A stretch of DNA of 64,000 bases, taken from the NCBI RefSeq assembly GCF_016906535.1, contig NC_057382.1, positions 1,426,001 through 1,490,000 on the forward strand. Reading direction: 5' to 3'. Position 1 is the first letter of the stretch. Every line of letters begins with the position of its first letter. The notes beneath the pieces were generated by a model. It made no database searches, was not told the DNA's origin, and was given only the letters and a program-made list of their open reading frames with translations. Made by a program: the position numbers and the translations under genes. Below, in pieces: positions 1 through 13,800 of the stretch. This DNA comes from Rhizoctonia solani. Lineage: Eukaryota > Basidiomycota > Agaricomycetes > Cantharellales > Ceratobasidiaceae.

Positions 1-403
1 CTACTTGGGCCCGTTAACTGAGCGATACATCACCGTGATGGACTAAGTCAACTTGGGCCTTGATATTCTAAACGTAGCTTGAAAGTAGGTTTGGGGATAA
101 ATCCATAACTCTGCCCCAAGTGGGTCTAATGGAGGAGAATTTAAACATGGAGTATTGTCAGTTCTCGAAGCACTGTCATCTAGCGTTGGATAATTCCCAA
201 TTCCCACACAGGGGGTACATTGAATTAAACTAAAGAAACAACACGGGTTGGTATAGAAAAACCAGTAGACTGATAGACTACAAGATATATTGGGAAACAA
301 AGATAAACCAAATAAATTCAGGGGATTTTTTTTAACCTATGTGATATATCTAGAACTGAACAAAGTAGTTCTTAGCGACGATATCAGGCTTGTTGCACTC
401 GAG
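1..403. other. intergenic, nothing recognised
   Basis: This is the AT-rich stretch beyond the stop codon of the permease gene. It has only short open frames with no family signature and no clear splice chain. It probably holds the 3' untranslated region of the permease and some spacer. Confidence 0.4.
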
Positions 404-3217
404 TCATCGGGCTTTGATTCGAAATATCGTCGTAAGAAGGGAGGTCTTTGCCACTGTCCCTCTCGCCTGATTGGTGATTGGGTCCAAGATTGCCTGAAGA
501 TGTACCGTCAGAACCGCTTCCAGACATAAAGATCGTGTGAACCTACTCGTAGGACCATGATAATGCTTTCGTGCTCCTGCGAAGTACCACGCAAGAGAGC
601 AAACCATAACACCGACGGTGATGACAGATCTATACAACGCACGTATATTAATATATATATAAAATAACGGAAAAGGAAGAGGAAACTTACGCATAATTCA
701 TGTTTAGCTGAGTCACGGGTATAATTGTTGGGAGAGCAAGGATAACCGCCACGAAAAGAGTCCAGAGAATGCACATTATGTTGACAGCCCAGCCAAGGAA
801 CCCATCTCCCATGTAGAATGGGCCGGGCTTGAAGTGGACTTCGGGATGGTTCCGGAAAATTCGCCTGCATGCGATGGGGACGATGTACGATAGATCCAGG
901 GCCATGGCGGTCAGCGCGAAGATGGCTTGCGCGGCAATGGGGCTGGCAAGATCCAAGAGACCCGGTAGAATGCTGAGAAATACGACGAGCCACTGTAGAG
1001 TAGTTCCGTCAGTAGCTGCACTTTGGGACGAACCTTATCCTCCAAACTCACCACTGCGTACAATGGGACATGGTTCTTGGTAATGCGCCCAAAAATTCCC
1101 TTATCCGGGAGACCCCGGTCACGCGAGAACGCATAGAAGGTGCGAGAGCATGCTTGAAGTGCGGTTTGAACAACGAAGAACGCAGTAAGGCAGACCCAAA
1201 CCCTAGGTAAATTTAGTTAATACACAAAGATCAATATTGAGGCGGATGAACAACATACCAAAGGAACAATGCACCCGCGCGTCCGATGCGTCTATACATA
1301 ATTTCCAACACGGCGAGGCCGGATGGGCCCGGGAGATCCTCGAGTGGGCCAGAGCAAAGAACGAGCACGATGTTGAAGAGCCATCCAAGAAGTCCTGTGC
1401 CCACGACTGGAGAAGAGTGGTTCAGGTATGAAAGGCAAGCTTAGCGAATAATACTGACCGGCAATGAAGATCGCAGCGGGTGCAGCAACGGCAGCACGCT
1501 GTACTTCTTCCCTGAAAATGAAAATGATAAGTCATAATCTCGAGAGAACACGTTTTGTTAACGTACGAAATATGTGCTGGGCGACGATAGCATCAGTAAC
1601 TTCCATGTGAAATTAACGGGGTTCCACATACCTGTCGCATCATAATCTGTCATAGTCCATTGGACGGAAAGCAAGCCAAAGAGGAATGCAATCCCTGTAT
1701 TCCAGCCTCCGGTTTGATTGACCACACCAGCAGAGCCAAACACGTAGCTAGAAATACCACCTCGGTCAGTCCGGGCATGATGGAAGAAGACAAGAAATTA
1801 AACGGACTTTGCCGGGTGCATTTCACTCCGAGGAGTCTTGGCTAGGAGTACAATGGTGATTACTGAGTAAAATATGATGTATGCGTTTGAAGTGAGTTAG
1901 GGGGCGGCGGTGTCAGATAGAATTTGATAGGAACAAGAAAAGGTACATACGGAGCGTGGCACCAATGTTGACAAAAACGAAGCCACTCGTCATTCGAGCG
2001 AGGTATTTGGTCGCAAGCGAGTTCTGTATGGAATATTCCAAATATGGTAAGCGAGGTGTACGGTTAAGCGAAGCAAGCCGAAGCCGAAGCGTCAGGGGAA
2101 GAATGAAGCCATACAAGGGATGGAGGCCGGATAGGGGAGAGGGGAGCATTTCATGGTGATATGTTCGTATAACTCACGAGTAGACCGTGCACGACGAGCA
2201 GTGCGGCCATAAGACCGACAACCATCCCTTGAGTTACGACAAAATTCTCGTCGTTTTTGGATATAACCACCTAGAATCATAGTTACGTTAGTGCTCGTAA
2301 CTATCAGCGTTCAAGGCCAGAATTCGGATGCGTGAATGACGTCTGGACCACTGATTTTGTATGGCACGCTCATTGGAGCCAACGCCAAGAATGATATAAA
2401 AAAAATCGAGTCAGAGATTACTTACTGCTCCCCAAATCATGTTTGACAATCCGAATTCCGTACTGGAGACACCAGCAACTTGACCGAGCATATTGAGCCT
2501 GGAAATGACATCATACGGAAATTCAGCCCACGTAAGGGCTATCTGTGAACCACTGACCAGCCTACAACCCATCCTACGATGGCACGTTGTTTCGGAGGAA
2601 CGAGCTCTAAACAGGAACCGAATACTTGAGGCACAATCACGAGAAGATTAGACAAATTGAACTTACGAGCAGAAGCGGTGTATAGTCCACCGGCAGTGGG
2701 GAAAGCAGACACGATCTCTGCAATACTGGCACCGAGTGTAAAACACATGGTGGCTCCCAAAATCCAACACCAAACCACCTATTTGAGGCAAATTGTCAGT
2801 TATAATGAGAGCTCACGCGACTTGGAGAGACTGACCGATGCGGGTCCACCAAGGGTGAGGGGGGTGTTGAAAGTCGTTGCGATGGATGAGCACATGCTAG
2901 AAATGACATATGAGCTATCTACTATAAGAGTGACTAGCAGAAACATACCCCATGATAGAGAATGCCTGAACATCAAGTCTAAATTAGCACCAATGAGCCA
3001 AGACTATCGATGGACTCACGAATGATATCGTAGCAATATTCGTAAACTCTCTCTTAAATGAGGGCTAATTAAAACATAAGCTCGTTGCACCCCTCACCAC
3101 TCGACATATGCACACTCAACACACCTGATATCCCATCGCAATGAGCTCAGCATCGTCGCTAGTGAGGCTCTCCCCACTGGGGACGTCAACTTGGTACTTT
3201 TTGTCCTGAGGAGCCAT
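404..3217 (-). CDS. amino acid/choline-type permease (APC superfamily)
   Basis: Predicted plasma-membrane transporter of the amino acid/choline family (APC superfamily, Uga4/Hnm1-like), importing amino acids, GABA or choline with protons. The start is taken at 3215-3217, giving MAPQDKKYQVDVPSGESL and a short cytosolic tail. Around 2780-2880 the protein reads TLGGPAS, then after an intron VVWCWILGATMCFTLGAS and FPTAGGLYTASA; the FPTxGGLY motif marks this family. Many introns follow. The penultimate exon (687-956) carries several hydrophobic segments and ends NMNYA. It splices with a GTAAGT donor to a last exon beginning SVITVGVMVCSLAWYFAGARKHYHGP, the usual final helix and tail, and ends at 404. 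The tail of about 50 residues after that helix is longer than I expect. Substrate cannot be read from the sequence. The gene diverges from the EFG1-like gene with about 210 bp between starts. Confidence 0.85.
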
Positions 3218-3427
3218 GAGGAGGAGGGTAGTGGGGTAACGAAAGAAGTAAAAATTGGACGCAAAATATTTATGCGTTCCTCATGGGCGGCGATAAGCCA
3301 AGTGGGACCTGATCACACTTTAGCTGATCGGTAGTTCCGCAAAATCCATTCCCCGATCCTTGGCGCGCGGCGCTTCTCAAATTTACACCAACCGCATCCA
3401 TTTCTGTCCCACCACCACCAAGTAACC
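3218..3427. promoter_or_regulatory. shared divergent promoter region
   Basis: These 210 bp separate the start codons of the permease (-) and the EFG1-like gene (+), so both promoters must lie here or overlap the genes. I see no clear TATA box. Confidence 0.4.
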
Positions 3428-4542
3428 ATGCCCCCTCTTCGACCAGAAATATCAAGAGAAACGGCAAATCCGACTCAGAAAATAAGGCAAGAAAATACAA
3501 CAAGAAATCAAACCCAGATGAGCCTGGTGTTCAAAAAGTCAAGTCAGCCATCCGTCAGACTCGTCGGTTGCTTGCAAAGGTATGTAATATCGGGAGCTAC
3601 TGTGGAAGGATATTTATCTAAATATGCCGGTATGTCAAATTTAAACATTAGGAATCCCTTGCAGCAGATGTCAGGATTGCTAGTGAACGTAGGCTCAAAT
3701 CGCTAGAAGCGGATCTTGCGAAAGCAGAGCGAAAGCAGAGACGAAGAAGGAACGAAAGATGGCGATGCGATACCACAAGGTACTTACCTCTTTGGTTTAG
3801 CGAGATTGGAATTCGTCTGACTTACCGCAGCATACGACCGATAGATAAAGTTCTTTGGTATGTCATATCTCTGACCTCCGTACCGTAATTGGCACCTCCA
3901 ACCATCTACTCGTAGATAAGCAAAAGGTAAACCGAAAGATCGCCCAAACCAAACGAGCGCTGGAGGCACCAGATCTGGACAAGAAAGAACGTAAGAAGTT
4001 ACAAAAAGAGCTCTTGTCCCATCGTGTGGACTTGAATTACATACTGGTATGTTTACATTCTATCTCCTTATATTTACCCTACAACGTTGCACTCCAACAT
4101 AGAACCACCCCAAACTCGACAAATACATTGGCCTGTATCCTTCGAGCGAATCGAATGACGACCGGACAGATAAATTGCGTGAAGAACGGCGCCTACTTGT
4201 ACGACAAGCCATGGAACGAGGGGAAATGGATGCCGAGCCGGAAAATCGAAGGTCAAATGGGAATGGCCAAGTCGAAGAACTTGATGGAGGAGGATCAGCT
4301 GAGCTCGGGGCCTCGGACGACGATGACGATGACGATGATAGCGGGACCGATGGGGAAGGGGGGAACCGAAGCCATCAAAGGCACCCTCAAATCGTCATCG
4401 TGTCTCGGCAAACACGGCGTCAAAATCCGAGAAACCCAAGAAACCAAAATTGCAAGAGAAGCCAAAGAAATCCAAGTCAGCTCCACTTGCATTCCAACAA
4501 CAGTTGGTGAGCGTCAAGGACGATGATTTCTTCGATGCGTAG
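3428..4542 (+). CDS. EFG1: EFG1-like rRNA-processing protein (frame interrupted in this sequence)
   Basis: Predicted nucleolar factor for 18S rRNA maturation and 40S assembly. Translated pieces in order match the family: ARKYNKKSNPDEPGVQKVKS and RQTRRLLAK (exon 1), ADVRIASERRLKSLEADLAK, then ERKMAMRYHKIKFFDKQKVN across two small introns, then KERKKLQKELLSHRVDLNYI, an acidic D8 run, a Lys/Pro-rich tail and the terminus SVKDDDFFDA before TAG at 4540-4542. The pieces are not in one frame. One-base changes are needed near 3450, at the exon 1/2 join, near 3740, and in the G run near 4357-4362. The first ATG (3428) is a plausible start only if the first of these is an error. The family is small and mostly basic and coiled-coil, which fits. 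Consensus errors are likelier than a pseudogene because the coding matches continue on both sides of each break. Confidence 0.75.
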
Positions 4543-5535
4543 GTATGGTTTTTCTCGGTGTTACTTATTCCGCTTTCGTACTCGGTTATGTATCAAGTTG
4601 GGATTGCTTGGCTTTTGAATGCCAATTAAACATAGTTGATCATTTCTGTTATCTTGCTCAGCGTATCCTCAATCACTTAGACCTACGAAGGATGTGTTGG
4701 TTGGCTTATGCAAAATGATGGTGATACGAACAAGGTTACACTGCCGATCTCACGCGCACAGGGACTCAAGCCACAGATACTTTCTTTCCTTAATTAAGCG
4801 GCCTCGCTTGAGTGGGAACTGAGATTAAGAATGCCAGCCTTTTGATCGAATAATCATGGATCACCAGAGTTGGAAGCTAGTTTAGATATCTCCCATCATG
4901 AGCAGGAACAAAAGCACCTTCGAGTACAAATGCCTTTTATTCACATCTAAAGCCTGGTGTTCATTTAACAAATACCGTTTGGCGCTTTAGCAGGAACCTT
5001 GCTAGTGACGTATAGTTACAGTGCGACATGACTTGAAACGCAAGACCTTTCTCTGGTCAAAACACAAGATCATAAACTACATATTTGATCCTAATCTCGC
5101 TGACAACTAATAAGCCCGAGCTACTAGGCTGTTAAGCATAGCGCTAGCGTTCGGATGAATTGATACCATGCGCCGTACTCGTGGCTCCCGATCGCAAATT
5201 TGGCGCCCCATCCCAAGCAGTTGGGTTAATAAGGCTATATATAGCCTTGACCATTAGGTTGGCGAACGTCCTCCTGCATAGCCCATTCTATATTTAAGTT
5301 ATTGATACCTTTGGCAAAAGCCGATGTGAAACGAGTTAAGTCTTGCCAACACGACCCATGAAACTAATCAATTGGTATAGTACAAATTCGATTCATCTAT
5401 GCTCAGTTTATAGTAGCGAGTGATTAACAACGCAAATAAAATAAGTTATGAAAAAGAAAGCCGATAGTAAGATAGGTCCATATAACGTCGTAATACTATG
5501 AGATTCCTCATTTGGGAGTAAGAGTGGCTCCAGAA
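4543..5535. other. intergenic, nothing recognised
   Basis: About 1 kb between the 3' ends of two convergent genes. It is AT-rich, with no open frame above background and no repeat or RNA gene that I can recognise. Confidence 0.4.
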
Positions 5536-7198
5536 CTAGTGACGGATGTCATCGGGATAGCAAACTCGATTGCACAGGGCTTGATTGTCATTTGTCAGAT
5601 TCCCGAGTGACAGGCGACGATTCCGCTCTTCATCAAGTTGGTAGAGCGAGAAGATTATTCTACTGCACACAACGCTGGAAACAGCTATGATGATCCTGGG
5701 TCATTCATGTTAGAGTCTCGGATGTTGATTCGGATTAGCATTTCCGCAACTCACCCGACGCATTAGTCGCGATCTGAACAGTCCTGATAGTGCTCCCAAT
5801 ACAACCGAACACTATCAGCGCAACTCTAACACCAAAATATACAACGCAGCTATAATATAAGTTTGGGGTTATTAGATTCAATTGTTTACGTCATGTATCA
5901 ACATGAAATATGGGATGATGGGGCATAGATTTATGCGTTCAACTCACTGTTCTGCAAGCCTTCGTGACAAAACAGTTGCACCAAAGTGTTTTCTCATTGT
6001 TCCGAGTTTCCATAAGGTAGCAATAAAGACTATCGATTCGTAGACTGTCGTGGGGATGAGGCCTATCCACATATAGGCGGGCGGAAGTACGGTGCATCCA
6101 GTTAATATCCCTGGAACTACTGGCTGTAAGAACCTGAAACACCTGCAAAGGGGACTGCTTATACTTACGAATCTGGGGCAGAAATATAGTTTGCTGTTTA
6201 AAAATATGTCAATAATAATGCTGGGAGACGTCGACACAACGGCGCAAACGCTAGTAAGATCACCTTTAAAATCTGGCTCGCAATTACAATGGTGGATGTT
6301 GCTGTACAGGTCAATCCTATAGCCAAAATACTGCAAGGTATAATGAGTGGAAATTGGAGTGCATATGAGGATTAACTATACAACGTACCAAAGTACGCGC
6401 CTATAGCCAGCACCGCGGTGTTAAGAAACAAACAACGATATGATTTATTTTGATCGTACCTACTGCTGTAAAGCGCCCAGCAACGCAGCACAAGCACCCC
6501 TAAACATAAATGGAACAGCCATGTAACACTATAAAAATAGTTCAAGCCAAGTATCACTCACCAGTTATTATATCCGTTGACAGCGAGCAACCGTAAGCGT
6601 ATAGGGCAATCACCTGTTTACAACTGTATACGCAGGGTAGGTAGTAAGTCTGCTAGGCGTTAAACGTTGCAATGTAATAAAACCTACGTCTAGAAAGTAG
6701 GCAGACCTCACGTATAAGTGTCCGACATGCTACAAATGATATTAAAACGTACTGAAGGATGGGGTGAGGGATGAAATAATAGGACTGAGTTCCGCATGGA
6801 CATTGACATCAACGAGGCGTTCATCAGCCGAGTTGAACGACAATACCTGGTAGAGATATCCTATACAATGATGCAAATGACTCAGTATTATAACTAGTCC
6901 TTAGAGAAGTGTATGTACCAGAGGAAAACTAATGGACAAATTCGATTGAGGTGGTAAAGGAAACGACCGTATGTCCAGGGCGCCCTCCAAATGTAAGCAA
7001 CTTCCAGATGGAGGTTGCTCACCCAATCGTAAATCAAAAGTGCCAACGAAACCGCTGTTATGGATATTTAAGATGGTTAATTGAAGAAACAGGCTGATTG
7101 CCATATTGCTAACCAGTAAGCCTTTTAGCTAATTCCAGCTGGACAAGACCCTCTTCAATCAAAACCATGATATCCGTCCCTAGTGGTAAGAACGACAT
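5536..7198 (-). CDS. DUF6533-family integral membrane protein
   Basis: Multi-exon membrane protein of the large basidiomycete DUF6533 group, which has a seven-helix, receptor-like layout and no established function. The start at 7198 gives MSFLPLGTDIMVLIEEGLVQ. An intron then joins to VSLALLIYDWVSNLHLEVAY, the family's LLxYDW...EVxYIW signature, followed by GRFLYHLNRICPLVFLW. Later exons give GVLVLRCWALYSSR (the RxWALY motif), PGCTVLPPAYMWIGLIP and YESIVFIATLWK. The last exons give CVVYFGVRVALIVFGCIGS and CSRIIFSLYQLDEERNRR, with a stop at 5536-5538. The exons around 6560-6850 are the least certain; I could not place every junction. Order and hydrophobicity fit the family. It could be intact or slightly damaged. 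Confidence 0.65.
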
Positions 7199-8813
7199 GG
7201 GTGTAGCTCCCTAAGTGGTTGAAGTGGTGCCGGTTTTTCTTTTCCCAAATCCTTGGAGATTGCCTTATGTGCTGTACGTGGCTGAGGCGGGAGGTCAGAA
7301 CAGAGAGAAATTGGGGCGCCGGCTCGAAGGGTATTTATTCAGCCCGAACCGTATATGTGGAATGATTTTACGGTGAGCCTAAAGCATAAACGTAACGCCC
7401 AGTCCCGAGAGCCGTTCTTATTAGAGACCATAGCCGCTGACTGAATACTAAACAATGCGGAAGCAAAGTATTGCTATTTGCTCTTGTCAGGATACGAGTT
7501 CCGAAGAATCGCGTGTCAGAGTTGTCGGTGGCGCTGCTATGATCGCAAGCTCGGGATTGAGAGCCTTGGGGCCGTCGGCAAGTTGTGTAAGGGCATGTGC
7601 GTGTTGAGATACAACGAAGTGACTTAACTGCCTTTTTACTTAATATGCATTGGCCATCCAGCCAAGATTTCCTAGAGAACATCCAATAGGGGACGCCAAA
7701 AAGTGCAATTTTTTTTTGGTGAAATCCATACAGAGCGTCAGGTTGTTCTTGATTTGGATATTTATAGTGGTCTCGCCTGTGTTGTCGGACTCATAGTCTA
7801 TTAGTCAGTGGTAGCGAACATCGAAACTCTGACTAAACGATGTGTGACCGCGGAGAACCTGATCTACATTTAAAATCAGAGGCCCATCCGTTCATTTATA
7901 CGGTTCGATTTAAAATATAACACCCAGAGAAGCCCCCAAACAATGTTGATTAAACATCTAAAAAGAAGTCGAGTTACTTCCGAAGTTATCCAGACATTTG
8001 AAACCGCACCTTACACTCTCGACATCGTAGTTTCATTTTGCAGCCGTTTTCGACTCGCTTTGGAGAAGAGCAAATCGCTCGATAGTATGCGCCCGACAGC
8101 ATGCCATCATTCGTAACCATTCCCAGCACTCAAGAAGTACCGAGCATGGAAAGAGAGCCTGTCGACGATCATATAAATTCGTTAGATTGGCGGCACAGCA
8201 CCGTAACTTTCTTGGCAGAGTTGTTTGCTGTGAGTTTAGTGGCTAGTCATGAGAGAACGATGATCTCATAGTAAGCAAGAATGCGAGCGTGTCACATAAC
8301 TACCATACACTTTACTACTGTTTCAAGCATCGCCTATATAACTACTGAATCTCAATGCGGACTCAAATCACCTTGCCATAATACCAAGACTTCAAGCGCC
8401 TTGCGCAGGAATTTTATCACTTGAACACCAGCCTATTGATCCCGGCTGCTAAATGGCGCATATAGTTTATATGTATTGAAACCGAGATTTTCAGGGTGCA
8501 CTCTCGCTATCAGTTATTAATGCGATCATCAGGTCGTGGGCAGCACATATACTAATTTTGTACTGCCTTTGACCAACAAGTTGCACCAGGGTTAGGAACG
8601 AATATCTCCTGGACGGACACAGACTCAATATCGTAATGTTGTTGCATAACATGTTTGTGCAAGTCACATGATATGTTGTGATGTGTCAAACGCTCAAATG
8701 TCAAATCGTCGCGGGCGCTTCTTGTTCCCGACTACCACCACTCGCGCCCGGCGCTCACTCGCATTCAGCTCGTCCTAGGACCCCTTCTTGCATACACCGT
8801 CTTAGATCGTAAC
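7199..8813. other. intergenic, nothing recognised
   Basis: These 1.6 kb separate the starts of two divergent genes. The longest open frame (about 7368-7682, -) has no recognisable motif and biased composition. A CACTC/GCGC-rich stretch at 8700-8810 probably carries the promoter of the downstream C6 regulator. Confidence 0.4.
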
Positions 8814-10419
8814 ATGGTCGTTACACACGAAAGTGCACCACCCAAAGCCAAGCCCAAAGGCCAGGAAGTAGTAGTAACGTGCCAGGCAAGGAGAAGAGGT
8901 GAGGAGCAAAGAGGGATGTCTTACTTGTCGTATTCGAGGGAAGAAATGCGACCAAGGGAAGCTTACAGAAGACGATGCGCAACATCCTGGATGTGCGGCA
9001 TGCAGACGCTTGCGTATTGAATGCCTTGGATATGCTCGCAATCGTCCTGAGTGGCTAAAAGTAAGTCCCCATCGCTCGGCGCTTGTACGGGCGCTCATTT
9101 ATGTCTTGTGCAGGGGCCTCAAGTCGATGAATTTAAACGGACAATCAAGATGTTCCTTGCTGGTGAGCTTTTTTCACCTTCTTTATATAGGTTTAGACTT
9201 ACCCTTTACCACGAAAGAAAATTCACCGCGAGTTCAACGTACTCCTCGCACTTCTGACTCTGGGAGCTTGCCATTCCTAACCTTTGACAACCTTCGCAAT
9301 GGCGCGGCCACTTCGTTTGTCCCAGTCGGTCCTTCATCCTCTTCCGTTAATGGAGCTGCCGAAGCCAGCTCTCCTGCACAGCCCCCTGAAGGACAAGATG
9401 GGACTCGAGGGGATTTCAACCCGCCTCCGATCCCTCCTACATATGCACACGCACAGTACCAGGTACCAATGGCATTCGGCCCACCGCCGCAGCATCAACA
9501 GCTCCCTGGGCATCCCATCCAATCTCATGGAATTCCCCATCAATTACCGCCTATCGCCCACCCTCATGACCGAATCAGCTTCAATCGCAAGCAGGGATTC
9601 CACTGACCCAGCTCTTGCGATCGATCCAGCCCTAGAGGACGCAAACATGCAGACTCTTGCGCCTGTACTTGCCCAACTTGGCGTGATCGGCCGTCTTCGT
9701 CCCGCTGCCCCGAACAGCAGGACCATACCCACGTTGCTGTAGGATATACCGTCTCGCATGACAGAGGAACACCTCCGCTGCCCCAGCCCCTGCGGCCCCT
9801 GTTGGGGAGAATGCTCTGCATAACATTGGGGTTCGCGTTCTCGAAGTCTCATCGCAGGTGGCAAGCCTGTTGAAGCCGCGGCGGTCCGCGCATGGGCAGG
9901 CGTTGTTGGTGCTAGCGTTGCCTGGGGAGAGGTTGTTGTTGAGATTGTAGGCGCTACAAGAGCAGAGCCTGGTACGGTTATTAGCTTCACTGGCCCTATA
10001 CCCGAAAATCTCGACCAACTTGGAGCGAATGCTTTACAAGCTTGTGCTCTCATGTGCCTTGGCCTTCCTGGAGCGGAGGAAGTACTTGCTAAACGCTTGG
10101 AGGAGCGCCGCTGGGGCGAGGAAGTTGCCGAAGGAGGAATAGCCGAGAATTGGCAACGAGCGGTGAAGTGCTTAGTACTCTAGCTGGCGCGGGTGTCGCG
10201 GGTGCTGCTGAGGCTGTGGCAAGGCTCGAAGCGCGGCAAGGAAAGCCTGCCGAGGTTCAGGATGGACTGTCAGGTGTTAAACCCGAAGAGGCAGGAGGAG
10301 ACGTGCATATGGACTCTGATGATAAGAGCACCGTCGTTGCCCCAGCTGTTGCCGCCGCGACCCTGAACACGCCCGTTGTGCAGAATGATCCTGCAGTCAC
10401 CTCTATAGCCACTGTTTAA
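8814..10419 (+). CDS. Zn2Cys6 transcription factor (frame interrupted)
   Basis: Predicted nuclear DNA-binding regulator. The zinc cluster is at about 8917-9023: GCLTCRIRGKKCDQ, a short loop, then HPGCAACRRLRIECLGY, giving six cysteines in the C-x2-C-x6-C...C-x2-C-x6-C pattern. It is followed by RNRPEWLK, an intron with a GTAAGT donor, and VDEFKRTIKMFLA. Beyond that is a Pro/Gln/Ser-rich low-complexity segment and an Ala/Glu-rich C-terminal part ending at 10419. The ATG at 8814 is one frame away from the cluster; skipping one G in the run at 8913-8915 joins them. A second frame change is needed near 9540-9600, and one or more between 9740 and 10150. The cluster is certain, while the exact C-terminal structure and whether 10150-10419 belongs to the same gene are inferred. 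No target genes can be named. Confidence 0.6.
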
Positions 10420-10810
10420 GTGTGTTGAACTGTGAAAAGGGCAGAGCGTGTTCAAGTTTCGGATGATTAGTAGTTTTAAATAACCGTGTATATTTGACTG
10501 TGTACCCTGTCTTTTTGTCCTCGAGCCAGGTGGGCCGCTAGCGGCCAGTGCCTTTACCCATCCCGAATTTATAGCCAGTTTCATGTGTTCCTTGGATTCT
10601 ATATTGCTTGCTATGTTTCTTTGTATGTGCAGACGGGGGAGAAATGGTAGTTAATTGATACTGATACTGGCGGAAACAAGTACAAAGCTCGTACAAAATA
10701 ATGATAAATCAAAAAGCAACAAGTAAGCAATCCGGACACTCGATGGGGACTTCAACTGAAAAATTCCCAGTCATTCTCAACAATCCGTAACATGTATCTT
10801 TCAACTGGGG
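10420..10810. other. tail-to-tail spacer
   Basis: About 390 bp between the convergent C6 regulator and SWR1. It presumably holds both 3' untranslated regions. I see no gene. Confidence 0.4.
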
Positions 10811-13800
10811 TTAATCCATCGTCCTCACCTGGTCCTCAGCCTGGGTAGTTGGGTGCTCAGATTCCGATACATGAGAGCTATCCCGTTCTGCCGCGCGCCG
10901 TTGTCATCACCATCTTTCTCTACCCCTCCAAAGTCGTCCCAATCCATCCTCCGTTCCTCACCGATAGCCATCTTCGCAGCATCCATCAACCTTATCCTCC
11001 ACTTCTGCCAAAGCGCGCTCAATCCTCACATCATCGACCATGACCTGACGCCAGTCAAATTCCCCCTGCTGGATAACGATATCATCCAGAAGTCGTTTTT
11101 GGTTAGCTTTGCGCAGCATGGCTTCTTCAACCGTGTGCTTCGAGATGAATCGGTATATGCTCACTTCTCGGGTTTGGCCGATGCGATGTGCTCTACGAAT
11201 GTGGACAGAGTCAGCGTGTGGTAAGGTTGGTTGTTCGAGATGTGTACCTGTCTTCGCACTGTCTATCCATTGATGGGTTATAGTCGCTATCGTAAAATAT
11301 AACAGTATCTGCACCGGTTAGGCTATAAGATCATTGTCAATACCGGGCTATGGGCGCCGAAATGCTAAACTTACTTGATACCAACACCACCGGACCTCGA
11401 CGAAGCAATGAACGCAAAAATCTTGTTATCCACATTGAACCTCTCAGTTACAACCTGCCGTTGCTCGATCTTCGTTGAGCCATCTAAACGCAGGTACCGA
11501 TAGCCATGGAAATTAAGGAATATTTCGAGAATATCGAGGACCCGTGTCATTTGGGTAAATATCAATACCCTATGTCCACCCGCATTCTTCTCACGAAGCA
11601 GTCTATCGAGTGCCTGAAGCTTTCCACAGTCGTATTGGAGCAAGGAAGAATCCGGAAATGCTATCTGTAGTTTGACACTCGCACGGTGAAGAATATCAAA
11701 CTCGGGATTGGAGAAGGCTGAGCGAATGACCGGGTTAAGCGCGATATCACCGGAGTAGCTGGGCGAGGCCAGAGGTGCAAGAACAAGTCGAGGAACATCC
11801 AAGGCAACGACGGTAGGTGTAACAAACGCAAATCGATCAACTATGTCTGCCATAGATTCTTCGCGTTGGGCGTACGACATGAGCATCCGAGCTACTCCGA
11901 ATTTGGTGTTAGGACCCGATCTTCCTTGCTTGAGGATATCAGCAGGTATGAGTCGCTCCACCATTGAGCGCAGGACCCGGAGCTTCTCTGAGCCAAGGAC
12001 AGGCATGCGCGCATTGCGCTGGGTATTGATATGTTCGATTCGCCGACGAATTCCTCGCCTCTCAAGTATCCGTTGATACTCACGCCATCGTTTATTGCCG
12101 CAAATGGTACGAAGATCCTTTGGAGGTGGCTCTCCAGGGGTATCCAGAGCAGGGAAGAGCTGAGATGGGGTAAGCGTAGCTCTCTGTTCGGCAACTATAG
12201 AGGATTCAGTAGCGTTGGCCATGAGGTCAAATGAGTGATTGTAAAGGCTGAATCCATCATCGTCGAACTGTTTCAGTAATCGCCTGCGCACAAGTAGCTC
12301 CTTGATTTCGTAGTCGGCAACAGCAGATTGACCAACGGGTATTGCAAACGATGTAAGGATAGGCCGAACCTCAAATAGATCCGGGTGGTTGCAGACTTTA
12401 CGTAGCTGCATAAGACAGTTTACGATACTAAGAAAGTTTCCGCCGGCGAGAGTTTCTTTGGTTTGAGCGCGTGACATAAACTCGTCGTACAGATATCGTT
12501 GGCGTTTAGATAGTCGACAGTAGACAATATGTTCGTGTTTAGCTGGGAGCTGCTGCTCAACATCACATTTGAGGCGACGAAGAATGTATGGGCGAAGTAC
12601 GGTGTGTAGTTTATCGATCGTGTCTCGGGTCTGCTCGTCCAATGTCTCCCCGCTCTCTACAGCATGACGCATCGTTTCTGAATACAGAGACTGTCAGGAT
12701 GAATTCAAGGTATTACTGCGAGCAACTTACCTAAAAACCATTCCTCGAATTGTTGTTTGTTCGCTGTCTCGGGCTGCACAAAATACAATAAAGACCACAG
12801 TTCGGTGATGTTGTTCTGGAGAGGAGTCCCAGTGAGAAGCAGGCGTCGTTCTGAATTGAAGCTAAACAGTGTGGCCCAGCGTTGGGATTTGAAGTTTTTG
12901 ATGTTGTGAGCTTCGTCGAGAATCATGTAATGCCACCTTTTACGTCTGAATATTGCCTGGTCAGCAAGAACAAGTTGATAGGAGGTAACAACGACGTTGA
13001 ATGAATGTTCGGTGTTCCATCCTATTCTTTTTTCTTTGCGTTCCCTGATAGACCCGTAGTAGCTGAGTACTTTGAATCCAGGCAGAAACTTTTTGAACTC
13101 CATTTCCCAATTAAGGATCACGCTAGTTGGCACAATGATCAAATGAGGACCCCAGACGCCTCTGTCGCAAGCCAAGTGAGCCAAAAGTGCAATTGTTTGG
13201 ATAGTCTTGCTGCAAAGTTACTCGTGAGCAATGGCAGGATGTCATCTCACTGGACCACTCACCCAAGGCCCATTTCATCCGCTAAAATACCATTATTACC
13301 CCGGATGTATCCACTGACGAGCCACTCAAGTCCAGATTGCTGATAGGGCCTCAGGTTGCCGCGTAACAGAAACGGTGGTCGGACTCCACTATCTTGAGGT
13401 GCTTGTACATTTTTCGGTCCAAAAAGCCCAATAGTATGAATGCTCTCGTCTCCCTGGCTGCCTTCGTCTTGACTTTCACTCTCATCGTCACTATCCGGCT
13501 CACGAGTGCGGCTTTGCTCCGCTTCAGCTTCGTTGATACCAACAAATCCATACCGCCTCATTATCTCCTCCAGAGGTATCTCTGCATCCTTGGCTAACCC
13601 ATCTACCTCGCTGCTCGGTTCGTATAGAACCGCCTTCGGAACACGCCGAGAAGTGCGCCGCGACTCCCCGAGTGCTGCTTCGGGTGATTTGAGCTTGAGT
13701 GTAAGCTTACGCACCGCATGTGCTATAGGAGTAATCGGTGGGGAGTCTGTTTGAATCGCAGAAGTAGAGTGACGAGTAGAGGATTCAGAAGTACCATCGC

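Noticed and set aside
8913..8917. Very short intron joining the 8814 start to the zinc cluster
   Set aside because: No GT...AG pair of workable size exists there; a one-base consensus change fits better.
9544..10053. 169-codon open frame on the minus strand
   Set aside because: It lies opposite the C6 regulator, is rich in Ala/Arg/Pro and low in motifs, and its frame mirrors the GC-rich coding bias of the plus strand.
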